DNA from: Stagonosporopsis chrysanthemi
Lineage: Eukaryota; Ascomycota; Dothideomycetes; Pleosporales; Didymellaceae
DNA: 64,000 nucleotides
NCBI GenBank assembly: GCA_022560025.1
Contig: JAFISE010000010.1
Coordinates: 62,001 to 126,000 of the forward strand
Direction: 5' to 3'
How positions within the stretch are numbered: the first letter of the stretch is position 1; every line of letters starts with the position of its first letter. Both the position numbers and the translations under genes were made by a program. Under the pieces are notes generated by a model. That model saw only the letters and a program-made list of their open reading frames with translations. It was not told where the DNA came from and did not search any database. This document shows, in pieces, positions 10,466 through 21,594 of the stretch.

Positions 10466-12642
10466 ATGTCGTGGAGTGGGCCAGTAGCTGGGGCTGCACC
10501 GTACCAGGCGCCACCCTATGGCAATGGTCAACCTGGCTATGGCCAACAACCACCATACCAGTATGGACATCAGCCAGTCTACGGTCAGTACCAACACGGA
10601 CCTTCCTATCCTGGACCACAGCAACGACCACAGGACAGCAGGTAAGCTAGCTTTTTCTTTGTCCATGGTATACTGGCTGTCGGCCCGATGGTCCAGCCAC
10701 ATACTGTGACATGTGTTGATGGGTTGATAGACCATCAAAGAAGAAAGGCAATCCGATCATAACGCGATATCCACCTCCTCCTGGATACCGCGGATCGGCA
10801 CAGCCTCAGGGCCCTTTCCAAAGTCATCAGCATCCCGCTCAGTATCAACCACCACCACAGCCTGGCTTTCCACAGGTGCCTCCGGGGCCGTCCACTTACC
10901 CCGGTCATGGCTATGCTTCAGCGCCGCCTCAACAAGGTTACCCTCTTCCAAACTACGGCCCCCCACAAGCACCTAGCTTTCCGCCATCGTACCCCCAAGG
11001 ACAGAATTTCAAATGGCCCAAGCCAACTTACCAAGCAAACCATGGCCTTCCGCAGACACCGACTCAACCGGTCTCCCAAAGCTACGGAAGCTCGCAGACA
11101 TCGCATCAATCATATCCAGCACATGCTCCAGCAGTCGATCCTAGCCGACAAGCTTACAGTCAGGTTCCAGGGTGGCAGCAAGCTCCAATCCAGCCCAATT
11201 ATCCCTCCCAGAGTCAGTACAATAGTTATAGTGACCCACCTACAAGGGACCAGATGATGGCAGACCCTAATGCCGGACCAACACCCACTACAGCTCACCT
11301 TGGCTCCGCTCCGCCAGCATCGTCAAACTCACGCACTAGTGTTTCGCATGACAATGCAACGGATCACCAATCAGAACTTTGCCTGGCATGGGACGATTGG
11401 GACTTCGACTTTGACGGCGCTATCTGGCCCAAAAGCAACGAGCCAGTGGATCCAAATCTTAGTCTCGGTGTCATAATCTGGCACCCAGCCAAGCAGGTGA
11501 CTCGAGCACTACCGACCACTTTCGAGGAGGCCGAGGATCAGTCTCTGAAACCTACTCCGGAGGAACTGGGCAACGGCGAGTCGGTATCGATTTACTTCAC
11601 CGCGGAGAATTCTCACGAAGCCTTCCTGGATGTCAGACAAACAGATGATTGGGAATACGTCAAGGACGATCCGGCTTTCGTCATTTTCACGGACGAAGAC
11701 ATGCGAAGTAACCTAATCCCTATCGAAGACTGCATCGCCCAGCGAGATCGGTCGGACGAGCCTGTCGAGTGGGACGTAGATACTGTCGACGCGGAGATGC
11801 GTGAAGCTGACTGGAGTGTCATGGACAATCTTGAGCAAGCTCTGTCAGCGAGTGGCGAAGAACCCAAGCCAGTGGTCAAGACCTGTGCATCAGAACTTGA
11901 CAGGCTGCAGATGCAAGAAGACATTCTTACATCGCTTGGAGTTACAGGTCTTCCCAAGCCTGTATCGGAAGAGACAATATCTTTTTCCATGCCAATGAAT
12001 GACAACATATCGAACATGCCGCTGCCTGAGAGGCCCGATCCATCTCTACGCTCTTCGTCAGTCACATTAGGGTTCTCTTGCTTGATGACGCTAACCTGCT
12101 CCAGTTTCATTTCTCGACCTCCGGCCGGACCGCTCGTGAGTCAGTCATTAAGCAGAGCTGCCGCCGGAGATGCCTATCCTGTGTCACAACGATCGTATGG
12201 CTCACACGCCTCGTCGATTGTTGGTCTACCACCACCACCTCCGCCTCCTCTGAAAGAAGACCGCTACGACCCTTGGAATTCCAGCAGCCGTCATCAGCAT
12301 TATCACAGCAGCGGCTTCAACGGGGGACGAGGAAGCCCTGCCCGGTCAGAGGCTAGTAACGGAACAGCAGCTGGATCCGACTTTGATATTGAAGAGCCTG
12401 TCGAAAACAGCGGCATTTCTCGTACCCCTAGCTCGAAATTCGAACGGACCGATAGCTCTGTGTCCCGAAAGAGGAGCTATGGTGATACTGGCGCCGACGA
12501 TGATCGAGTACGAGAGAATGACGATCATTCTAAGCGGAAGCGCCGCTCCCTAATTGACGCTGCCTATGGGTAAGGTTTTACGATCTTAGAGCTTGGTGTC
12601 TCTGTGCTTTGAACATAGCTGACGATGGATAGTCGCCGTTAG
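10466..12642 (+). CDS. Unknown fungal protein with Pro/Gln/Tyr-rich N-terminus and basic C-terminus
   Basis: Function not recognised. Exons 10466-10641, 10731-12569 and a tiny last exon 12633-12642; introns of 89 and 63 nt. The open frame would stop at a TAA overlapping the donor GGTAAG at 12570. Splicing instead adds Arg-Arg and a TAG stop, with a good branch site (GCTGAC) before the acceptor. The N-terminal 220 residues are low-complexity (PPYGNGQPGYGQQPPYQYG-like), resembling prion-like RNA-binding proteins but without an RRM. A folded-looking acidic core follows (WDDWDFDFDGAIWPK to about residue 350). The C-terminus has a polyproline stretch and a probable nuclear signal (SKRKRRS). 12057-12104 may be an additional 48-nt in-frame intron. 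Confidence 0.75.
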
Positions 12643-13493
12643 GTTTGTTTCTAGTCACACTATGACGTTACCTTTTATGGCCTGTAACGTCGACGTCTTT
12701 ATATCTTTTCCCTGGCTAACAAACGACAATCGACTGTTGGAGCCCTGCCGGCACACTCCTGGTCACCGATTGCGTTGAGCAGCCCGCATCTCTACCTCCG
12801 TTCTGTTGTGTCTCTATTTCTCTATCTTAATTGGGCATGGCGTGGCGTTTTTGCGTTTTCGATCTACCCCGAAACCGGTCTCATATCTTTCACGTCTTCA
12901 TGTCCGCCACGAAAATGTCGTTTCCAACAGCCTTTATCGTATGACATCTGCTTATTTCATTCACATCTGCTGTTTGTTGTATCATCTCCTCATCTTGGAT
13001 TTTCTCGTCACGGGTATCTATCATAATTTCCACATACGCACAAGGTATGCCCAAGTCAATCTTCAGTCCCTCGCCCAAGTCTTGCCTTTGTTCAGTCCAT
13101 TTGCGTATCATCACCGTCTGAGAGTGGAGGGGTCCTAGAGAGTCGTTGTTAGCAGGTGAGTTGCCGATGCAGTCGCTCCGATGTTGCGTGTAGGAGTGAG
13201 TTAGTTGTGTGGTGCTTGGTAATACGTATCATGATGTAGTGTATCGCGACGAAGCGCTAGGAGTGGCTGCTATGAAGGCTTGAATGACAGGGCAGTGCGT
13301 GTTGCATAGCCCCAATATTGTGACGATACAACGCTGGCATCGTACAGATTTGATGGGGCTGTCAGTACATCTACCTAGTTCCTCGAGTCATAGCAGAATA
13401 GACAACGAGTGTGTGGACGCTTCCAATGGTTTATTGCTTCTTGCTTCTTTTGTACTGCGAGCGAATATCGGTCTCTGCCTCCAGCAGATGCTA
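12643..13493. other. Convergent intergenic region, no gene seen
   Basis: 851 bp between the 3' ends of the unknown plus-strand gene and AP-3 beta. T-rich in the first half, as expected for fungal 3' UTRs. Open frames here are short and have no recognisable similarity. Confidence 0.5.
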
Positions 13494-16221
13494 CTACTTG
13501 ACAAGCCTATCGTTCTCGCCTCCACTCTCGCTCTCGGTCTCATACTCGCTCTCCCCCTCGCTCTCCTCCTCATCGTCCTCGTCCTCATCCTCATCCCCAT
13601 CCGTCTCCTCACTCCCACTGCTCTCCGCCAACCAATCATCAAGCGTCTTCTCCTTCTGTACCGGCTTCTCCGCAACCGCGACCCCGACCCCGTTCGCGCG
13701 GTACGATGCAATCGTCTCGGGCATGCGCTGCCTCCCGCTGTCGACCTGCGCCGCGGCATCCAGGCGCTCGCTCGCACTCATGTTCTTGGCGGCCTCATAC
13801 GCGGAGACGTAGGTCGAAGACGGCGCCTCGTCGCGCAGCGATGGGTCGGGTTCCTTGCCCGCCTTGACCCAGGGTGGCAGGTCTTGGTAGCCGCGCAGGC
13901 CGCCGACGCCGCCCTCGTCGCCGATGACGAGCGAGGCGGAGCCGAGGACGTAGTTCTTGCGTGTTTCCGATGGCGAGGGGATGTGGGGGACGGGTTTGGG
14001 CGCGAGCAGGAGGAGCGAGGCGAGTTGCGTGGATGATGGAGAGGAGAGGAGGGATCTGTAGACGCGGGCACGGTCGCGCAGGTCGTAGGACGTGTCGTAG
14101 CGGGTTAGTGCGAGGATGTAGCTGTACAGCGCTTCGATTTGGTGTGGGGATTCTTTCTGTTCGGGCTCGAGGGGTGGTGGGTTCTCGAGATGGGCGTCGC
14201 GGAAGCCGCCCTCCTCTTCGGGCATGTCTAGCAGGCTAGTGCTTGATTCCAGAGGCTCTGTTGGCCTCGTGGGGGAAGGCGGGGGGTTAGCATGAAGGTG
14301 GTGAATGTAGACCTTTGCTGCTAGAAGCATAATCTGCAGCTTTGCAGGCTCGGCTTCGTCCGCAAAGCCCTTTGCCAGAATACGCAAGACGTCTGCGGCG
14401 ATGTTGTTCTCTGAATCGAGACCAGCGAACTCGCCGACCAGCCAGATGATACTGGCGCGTGCCTGTGGACTTGTTGCGGCGTCCAGATGCTTGGCTAACC
14501 GCACCACAGTCGTGCGGTGAGCGTCTGGGTTACGCTGGATGAGATGTCGAATGACTTCGAGCGATTCAGCAACGAGATGGGCGTCCGCAGAGCCGATGTG
14601 CTTCAGAAGCAGTCTCAAGCATCGCGCTGATGTTTGCGGGCTTGTAGCAGGGCTTTGCGAGCATCTACCTATCGCACGAACGGATTCTTTGACCAGCGCA
14701 GGGTCCAGGCTGCCAGAGTGCGAGAAATGGCTGAGCTCGGCCAGAATCAAGCTTTGCAGCCTGGGCTGAGCGTGTGGAAAGATCAAGGTCAGCAGCTCCA
14801 GTTTGAGCCGCCAGATGTGAGGAGCATCCGTGGAGCGGACCAAAAAATGCGTGTAGAACTTGACGAATGGTTCGGGATGCGTCAAGCACACCTGGACAAT
14901 GTTGTACAGAGCAATATGCTGAATGTCTCCAGCCGATCGCAGAAGCGACACTAGAGGTCCGATGGCCAAGACAACGTAGTCGGGAGTGCCCAAGTACAGG
15001 TATGCTCTGGCGACGGCTATCACTACTGCCGCGTTCCGCGACTGAAGGAGAGATAGACAGCTCTTCAGCAGTAGCTCGAGGTCGGGGTCAAGGACGGCGA
15101 CTTCCTCAAAGTCCTGTTCGTCCTCTTCCTCTTCCTCCTCCTCCTCTCCTTCGCTCTCGCTGTCGTAGAAGCCCTTGGTAGGTTTCGCCGGTTTCGTGCT
15201 CGTGTTCGCGCTCGTGGACGCCTTCTTGACTTTCCTTGTCCGCCGTGGAAAGCACTTGCGCGAATACACCATCATGAGTTGCAGCGTGGCCAGCTGCCCC
15301 CACTCGTCCATGTCTGCCATCTTGCGCACCAGGGAACGGTAGTGCGGGTGTATCAAGTCGAAGCGGTCTGGACATATCTCCAGAAAGGCTGCAACAGCGG
15401 CACCTGTGACGAAGTACTGCTTGTCGCCGAGGAGGGTCGAGAGGTATTCGAGGAGCTGGGGCTCGGTGTTTGGATCGAGTCTGTAGCACTTTGGGATGGC
15501 TAGGGCCGCTGCTCTCCGCACGTAGGGCGACATGTCTCCGGCGCCGCGCTTGATACCCAGGCTGACGATCTGGCTGATGACGGGGACGCGTATGCCGGAC
15601 ATGACGCGCAGGGCGAGAGCGCGGATCTGGGGGCTCTGGTCGGTGAGCGACTTCTGTATGGTGTTGATGGAGAGCAGGGCGGTGTCGGGCTCATGTTCGG
15701 CGTGCTGGAGGAGGTATATGTAGACGAGCTTCTTGACGGGCAGCGAGGGCGAGGCAACGTTCTTGATGACGTGGGAGAAGAACGGCAGGGTCTGGGAGGG
15801 CGGCTGTCGGTAGGACATCTAGGGCGCCATGGTCAGTCATGTCCATGTCGAGCAAGGCCACGGGTGTGCGGGGCAGCGCGTACCGTGACGACGCGGCGCA
15901 GGCCCTCGAGCACATCGCGCTCGGCGCGGCTATCGAGCAGCTTCTTGAGCTGGGCCGAGGGCAGCGGGCGGGTCGAGGCCGACGTCTTGCGGGCATTGCT
16001 GGCGTCGCGGGCGGCTTCGAGGGTCAGGTCGCGGGCTGTGGAGAGGGACCAGTGAGCGAAGTTCGACGGGTGCATGGCAGCGGGCAGGTGCTGGCACGGC
16101 TACATGGGCCGCAAGTGGGCGAGGCTGGGGCAGACAGAGCACTGAGAGTCTGCGACTCGAGGGGGAGGAGCCCGCACATACCAGTCTCCAGCAGGCTCGA
16201 GATCCTGCTTATCGACTCCAT
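13494..16221 (-). CDS. APL6: AP-3 adaptor complex beta subunit
   Basis: Large subunit of the AP-3 coat that carries cargo from Golgi/endosome directly to the vacuole. Exons 16221-16182, 16035-15884 and 15818-13494; introns of 146 and 65 nt; 838 aa, close to fungal Apl6. The splices reconstruct the family's N-terminus: MESISRISSLLETA, then KKLLDSRAERDVLEGLRRVV, then LPFFSHVIKNVASP and KKLVYIYLLQHAEHEPD. The body is an Adaptin_N HEAT solenoid with an acidic insertion near residues 265-285. The C-terminus (after about 800) is a Ser/Glu/Asp-rich tail typical of the AP-3 beta hinge, with no clear ear domain. The exon 1 start is the only ATG that restores the family N-terminus. Confidence 0.95.
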
Positions 16222-16782
16222 GGCCGGCGACTCGCAGTGCCCTCTAACGGCGCGGCAGTGCGCCTCTCTGACAGGCTCGGCGGAACGGCGCGCACTCCAG
16301 CTGGCAGAGCGGCTGCGGCTATGCGGAGGCGGGCAGGGCAGAGCCTCGGCGGGCGGATTTGTGAAGAGTGATTGTGCTGCGCTGCATCGCGCTGTGATGC
16401 AACCGCAAGTCGCGGCAGCGGGGCGCGGATGCTGGGCAGCTTCCTATAGGCCGCCCGCTGCCTAGCCACCGCGGCGTGAACCCTCTGCTGCCCGTGTGTA
16501 CTGTGTACTGTGTGCTGTGTGCTGTGTGCTGTGTGCTGTGTGCTGTGCGCTGTGTGCTGTGTGCTGTGCGCTGTGTGCTGTGTGCTGTGCGCTGTGTGCT
16601 GTGTGCTGTGCGCTGTGTGCTGTGTGCTGTGCGCTGTGTGCTGTGCGCTGTGTACATACATACACATACATGCGTTACGTGCACGACACGCAGCATCCTG
16701 CCCAACGCCTGCTGGTGCTGAGCCGCGAGCGCTGGGTGCTGAGTGCCGAGCGCTGAGTGCCGAGTGTGCGTGCTGCTTCACC
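16222..16782. promoter_or_regulatory. Divergent intergenic region carrying a 7-bp minisatellite
   Basis: 561 bp between AP-3 beta and the unknown plus-strand gene. It contains the GTGTGCT array at 16496-16650 and a GC-rich flank. All reading frames across the array stay open only because the 7-mer contains no stop in any phase; they are not genes. Confidence 0.6.
16496..16650. repeat. Minisatellite, 7-bp unit GTGTGCT, about 22 copies with 21-bp higher-order pattern
   Basis: About 22 tandem 7-mers. After an initial block of pure GTGTGCT, every third unit carries T to C (GTGCGCT), making a 21-bp higher-order unit repeated about five times. The array is strongly strand-biased (G/T-rich on plus) and largely alternating purine/pyrimidine. 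It sits 133 bp before the start codon of the downstream gene. Confidence 0.95.
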
Positions 16783-17559
16783 ATGGCCCTGGTGCCCACC
16801 GTCCTCTACCCGCTGACGCTGTCTGCCTTGATCGACCACGTCGTCTCCTCGCAGCCTGCGTCGTCCCCCACCACGCTCGTCATCTGCTCGCATCGGACCG
16901 CCTTTCTCGACGACCTGGCGCATTCACTAAATCAACAGCAACGAACGGGCCACTCCAGTAGCTTGGACCAGCTGCTCATCCCCACTCTTCACAATCTATC
17001 CATCACTCGACATGTCAGGCTGGCCTTCTGTCCCTCGGTGCAGGCGTTGCTGGCTTACTTGGCCGCGTATGACCGCCCTGGCTATGTGCACGCCGACGAG
17101 AGCGACGGCCAGGAGCGGCTGCTGTTGGTGAACCCCCTCGCTCTGCACAGGCCGACGTCATCCTTCTCCGCCCAGGGCCTCTCGCGAACATTTGCGGCTG
17201 CCGTCGACACGGCATCGAGGACGGGGGTGGCGCTGCATCTTGTCGAGTGTGAGGGCATGCAGAGAAGCCACGAGGATCCTCTCGCAGACGATGCAGTTAT
17301 GCTCGGCGGAGAAGATGCAGTTATGCTCGGCGGAGAAGATGCAGTTCTGCTCGGTGGAGAAGATGCCGGCGTAGTCGCTGAGCTGCAGGATCCGTGGGAT
17401 CAGCATGTCTCGATCCTGAATCTCTCCGCGCGGAGATTTGGCTCCACCGCTGGCGAACGCTCGTGGGCTGGGCGCACAGTAACGGCAAAGAGGATTGCAG
17501 CAAGATGGTTTCGATTTCACAATCTTGCCAGCCATCACACACACCAAGAGCCCGAGTGA
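16783..17559 (+). CDS. Unknown conserved-looking protein with an internal octapeptide repeat
   Basis: 258 aa, single exon; not recognised. The start is the ATG of MALVPTVLYPLTL; upstream reading is minisatellite. Alternating hydrophobic strands (TTLVICSH, RLLLVNPLAL, GVALHLVECEG) and helices suggest a RecA-like alpha/beta fold without a Walker A loop, which is an inference only. Residues about 170-193 are three copies of DAV(M/L)LGGE encoded by a perfect-to-near-perfect 24-bp repeat. The C-terminal part (VSILNLSARRFGS and SWAGRTVTAKRIAARWFRF) looks conserved and basic. Convergent with RDI1. Confidence 0.7.
   Translation: MALVPTVLYPLTLSALIDHVVSSQPASSPTTLVICSHRTAFLDDLAHSLNQQQRTGHSSSLDQLLIPTLHNLSITRHVRLAFCPSVQALLAYLAAYDRPGYVHADESDGQERLLLVNPLALHRPTSSFSAQGLSRTFAAAVDTASRTGVALHLVECEGMQRSHEDPLADDAVMLGGEDAVMLGGEDAVLLGGEDAGVVAELQDPWDQHVSILNLSARRFGSTAGERSWAGRTVTAKRIAARWFRFHNLASHHTHQEPE
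17290..17361 (+). repeat. 24-bp coding tandem repeat x3
   Basis: Three adjacent 24-bp units (17290-17313, 17314-17337, 17338-17361). The first two are identical; the third has two substitutions. Encodes DAVMLGGE, DAVMLGGE, DAVLLGGE in the unknown protein at 16783-17559. The unit length is a multiple of three, so copy-number change would keep the frame. Confidence 0.95.
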
Positions 17560-17768
17560 GCAGCACCAGGTATTCTACGTCGCACATGCGGAGGTTGTAA
17601 CTGTCTTGGATTCGCTATGCTATAAGTGGTTGTGCCTGGGGTTCATCGACATCGTCAGCCATTGGGTCGTCATTTTGTTGCTCCTGATCTCCCTATCCAC
17701 CGCTTGGTCTGCATCCAATGCCAGCTAAGTGGCCAGCCACTTCGGGTCAGGTATCACGTTGGTCGAGC

Positions 17769-18525
17769 TTATGCCCAGTCCTTCTTGATGTCGAAGGACC
17801 AGGTGAACTGCAGGTGGGTCTGGTTGTCATCGTCAACGAACTTGGACACGGCGGTGTAGTGGCCACGGCCGAGCATGCCCGAGGGGGCCGTCTCGGGCTC
17901 GACTGCAGTGTGTTAGTGGATATGAGTTGTACGACATGTGGGCTGACCTACACTTCTTCTCGTAGACGGGCTTCTCCTCTGTGCTGGGTCCGTAAGAGCC
18001 CTGTCGAAACTGTCAGTATCTGGTCTTGTCAATGCAGATGCAATGCCTACCATCATCTCCTGCATCTTGTTGCTGACGCCCATGCGCGTGACCTTCTGGA
18101 GGTACTTCAGGCCTGCCAGGATCTCGTGCTGGACCTTGAACTGCGCCTTCATGCGGAATGTCGCACCCTCCTTGATGACGAAAGGCTTCTTCTCGAGGGC
18201 CTCAAGAGCACCGGGCGACTTGAGGTCGATGATGATGTCGGGGCGGCCCTCGACCTCGAGTCCGAGCGAGTAGATGATGCATTTGCGGGGGTCGTTGGGG
18301 TCGGAGATGTCCTTGCCCTGGCCGAGGCCAAGGGAGGCTTTCCACTTGTTCAGGGCTTCATCCTCCTTGTCTGTTGGGCGGGGCGTCAGCAATTGCGGTG
18401 GTTGTAGCGAGCAGCTCCAGCTACCATCACATACCCAGGTTCTGGTACTCGTCGAGCGTCTTCTTCTCGCCAACCTTGAAGCCCTCGGTCTGCTCTGCGT
18501 GGAGATCGTCGTGGTTGTCGGCCAT
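17769..18525 (-). CDS. RDI1: Rho GDP-dissociation inhibitor
   Basis: Binds the prenyl tail of Rho GTPases (Cdc42, Rho1), extracts them from membranes and keeps them GDP-bound in the cytosol. Four exons: 18525-18435, 18370-18051, 18000-17952, 17902-17769; introns of 64, 50, 49 nt; 197 aa, the normal RhoGDI size. Family landmarks in order: EYQNLDKEDEALNKWK, GKDISDPNDPRKCII, LEVEGRPDIIIDL, IKEGATFRMK, VQHEILAGLKYLQ, TRMGVSNKMQEMMGSY, EPETAPSGMLGRGHY and the C-terminal WSFDIKKDW. All splice junctions restore family sequence. Confidence 0.96.
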
Positions 18526-19598
18526 GTTTGCTGGTGAGAATGGCTAAGGATGTGTGGTCGAGCGCTGCGCAGATACGGTGTGTTTGAAAGTCGAGAGTCT
18601 CCAGCTCTCCTGGCCTCCTGGCCAGCCTCGACTTCGTTAGTGGGGCATTCACACCGCTCAAAGGGTCCGAAAGAGCGGGGCTGTACCACACGGCAGCAGT
18701 GAACAACGCTTTTCGATCTGCAATCGCTGCTCGTGCTGCAACCACGCGCCACCATGCTGCACACTACTAAGAATATGTAAATCTGGCTGCCTGTGCAGCG
18801 CAAGTGCTACAAGCAGAGCTTCCCACCTGTTCACTTGGTGCATTGCGCTTATTACTTGCTACAAGACTGGGCGAACGGCGTGCTGTTGTGATTGCATGGT
18901 GAGGCTAGGCGATCCTGAGCGCCTCTACATATGTACATATCACACACTCTGTGCAAGAACGCTCCCAGAAGACACCGTCTACAGCGCTTCCTGTGGCAGT
19001 TCCAGACAGTCAGTCCTGCGTGCATCGTGCTAGCGAGCTCCAGGATCAGCTCTCCGGGAGAACTGCTGTGTACCAGACAAGCTTGTTTGTTTTACGTTGT
19101 GGGATGCCATTGCTGTCTGATTGGCGCTGCGCTCACCGCGATTCGAACAACTTCTTCCTGTCTATGTAACAACTTCACTGATTCGGCGCAGTGGTGGGTT
19201 TGATTCGGCTTGCTGCGAGCAATGAATGTGCGCAAAGTGGACAGCCAGTCGATTCTGCGGACGCGATCGAAGAGGTATGGTCCGGTTCGGGGCGCTGCCC
19301 GTGCTTAGTACACTGTAGCCCTGGCGCTCCTTCCCTCCTCCCTCCGGCTCGCGTCGAACAAAAGCTCCAGCATCCGTCCACGCGCGTCGCAGCTAAACTT
19401 CACCTTCACCTTCACCTTGTCGCGCCCGAGCCGTCATCCCTCAGCACTTGATCGCGTCGTACGCTCCGACATAGACACCACGCGACAAGCCCCCCTTGGT
19501 CGTTTGCGTGCTACATCTCCGTGACGTTGCACTTGTTCCCATCGCGCTTCGCGCCTCGCCACGCTACATCACCCGCGACTCCATTCATATCCGCCACA
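18526..19598. promoter_or_regulatory. Divergent intergenic region RDI1 / BQT4-like
   Basis: 1,073 bp. Contains CT-rich stretches and a short hexamer repeat (CTTCAC units, about 19399-19421) likely in the 5' region of the plus gene. The segment near 19128-19155 resembles a tRNA T-loop on the minus strand, but no tRNA fold could be built. No gene supported. Confidence 0.5.
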
Positions 19599-21073
19599 AT
19601 GTCTTCGACGCGTCCCCTCCCCGAGCGCATGAACCCGCTCCTTGAGCCGACGGACAGCACCGCTAGTATGTACACGCCGCGCATCGCGCCCGACGCGCAG
19701 TAGTAGCTGACAGCGCTTCACAGTCGAGATCCTCATTGAGAGGCGTCGCCTAGGACAAACAAACCTGGGAACCAAGCCCGGCGCCTCCGGTCTGGCCAGC
19801 GCGACCAAGTCGCAGCAGACAGGTCTGTTCGACTACGCGCATTTGCGCGTGCCTCTGCCGAAGGACCTCTCTGGCTCGGAGATCTTCTCACCTGGCACCA
19901 ATGGATACCCAGTATCCTATTTTCTGATGGTACGAGCATGACATGCCGGGAACGCGCAACTTTTGGGCTAACGAGTTGGACAGCGCCGCAGTAGCGATGG
20001 GTACATCAGCGCAACTGGCATGTTCAAGGCCGCTTTCCCCTGGTCCACGCTCGCCGAAGAGGACACTGAGCGCAAGTACCAGAAGACGTTCCCCTCTGCG
20101 GGCCCTGATGAGGTCGCAGGCAGCGTTTGGATTGCGCCAGAAGAGGGTACGTGAACGAGCTAGCCATGTGTCTTGCGCACGACTAACACCTCTTCTACCA
20201 GCACTTTCACTTGCCGACGAGTACTCGATGCGCCACTGGATCCTGGCGCTACTCGACAACGAGCCAATTGAGAAAGGCGCAAAAGACAAGCACAACGTCC
20301 ATATCCAGGCCCCACCAAAGTTCGACTTGAGCAAGGCGCAGAACGTAAAGCTTCCATCCCACACAGCCTCGCTTCGCACAACCCGCGCCCGGTCTACCAG
20401 AAGTGTATCGCCCAGCAAGATGGCCACTCCAAGCCGCAAGATCGCGACCCCGCGCAAGTCGCGCGCTACACGCGGCCGCTCTGAGGCCATGAAGGCCGAA
20501 GAGATCTTCCAAAGCATTGCGACTGAGTCGCCATCGTCAGCCTTGGTTTCGAATGGCCTGAGGCAGACAGAGTCAGTTTCGTCCTCTGTCAATGGAGATG
20601 TCAAGGAGGCGCAAGATGGCGAGATCAAGTCCGAGACGGTGCGCATCGAGGTTAAGGAGACGGTGGAGCAGAAGGGTGACTCGGAGATCACCACCACCAA
20701 CGTCCAGATCGACGTGCCTGCATCGCACCCTGAGTTGCGCGAACCCGAGGACCCCGCTAAGATGATCGAGGAGGCCAAGCGCATGGTCGCGGAGGCGCGA
20801 GAGCTGGACGCTGGTGCATCGAGCACGCTGGCTTCCTCATCGAAGCGCAAGGTTGAAGAGGTCCTGGACGAGGAGGAGCTCGAAGCCGAGCGACCCGCCA
20901 AGCTTTCAAAGAAGTTGTACACCACAGAGCAGAAGCTCACAAAGGAGAAGGTAACGAGGAGAGCACTTGTCGGCCTCGGCGTAATGGCAGCGCTTGGGTA
21001 AGTACACCTACACCAAGAACTTGCAGTGGACTAGCTAACGCGACTCAGCTCGGCGATCCAGTGGTTCGCATAA
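19599..21073 (+). CDS. Bqt4-like APSES/KilA-N domain protein with C-terminal membrane anchor
   Basis: Five exons: 19599-19665, 19724-19929, 19984-20146, 20202-20997, 21049-21073; introns of 58, 54, 55, 51 nt; 418 aa. The N-terminal half carries an APSES-type DNA-binding fold (PVSYFLMRRSSDGYISATGM, then FKAAFPWSTLAEEDTE and EYSMRHWILALLDN). A long basic/acidic linker follows with SPSKMATPSRKIATPRKSR-like motifs and a coiled-coil-like segment. The last exon completes a short hydrophobic tail (RALVGLGVMAALGSAIQWFA). APSES plus a terminal membrane segment is the architecture of S. pombe Bqt4, an inner nuclear membrane protein that tethers telomeres. A soluble APSES transcription factor (StuA, Mbp1) is less likely because of the tail and the absence of ankyrin repeats. 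Confidence 0.8.
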
Positions 21074-21594
21074 ACGCCGCGCCAGTCCTGTTTCCTTTTA
21101 TCTTCAACGGTCGGCTTTCTGTCTGCATTGCTAGTGTTGGGTTCTGAATTCATTCTGTACTAGTCGACCACGGCTCGACTTATCTACTGCAGATACCTCT
21201 TCGATCTTCTGCTCATTTGGCGTTTGCATGTCCTTGCAATTGGACGGTGTACATTCGTTTGTACAACGGATGGAGGGGACCACGGGCTCCAAAATCAAAG
21301 TAGAGTACTTTAATGAACTCGTTGCGCTTCCCGGTTGGGGGCGGTATGCACACATGGTTTGTCGCGAATGATTCTGTGTCGGTGATGTCTTCTCCTCACC
21401 AACGGTGACCTCTTCTCCTCACCAACGGTGACCGCGTGTGACATGGTGTCTGTCGTTGCGTGCAATGCTGGCGAAAGCCAGAGCACGAACAAGTATTTTA
21501 CATTCTTCTTCTCGCACTCTATATACAACACCAAGTGAGCGTGCTGCACCCACAAGACAAACCTCCAGCACAGGGACAGGCACAACCCGCAGCC
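21074..21594. other. Convergent intergenic region with 23-bp direct repeat
   Basis: 521 bp between the BQT4-like gene and the unknown minus-strand gene. A perfect 23-bp unit (TCTTCTCCTCACCAACGGTG plus ACC) is tandemly duplicated at 21388-21410 and 21411-21433. No gene seen. Confidence 0.6.
21388..21433. repeat. 23-bp tandem duplication
   Basis: Two identical adjacent 23-bp units, probably in the 3' UTR of one of the two convergent genes. Recent slippage or duplication. Confidence 0.9.

Noticed and set aside
16209..16799. Ser-Thr-Gln-His repeat protein on the minus strand
   Set aside because: Translation of the 7-bp minisatellite, open in every phase; not a gene.
19128..19155. T-loop-like TTCGAATC on the minus strand, possible tRNA
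   Set aside because: T-stem bases do not pair and no D-arm or anticodon arm can be placed.
19888..20940. 350-codon minus-strand frame opposite the BQT4-like gene
   Set aside because: Antisense of a Lys/Glu-rich coding region, Ser-rich shadow; crosses the sense introns.
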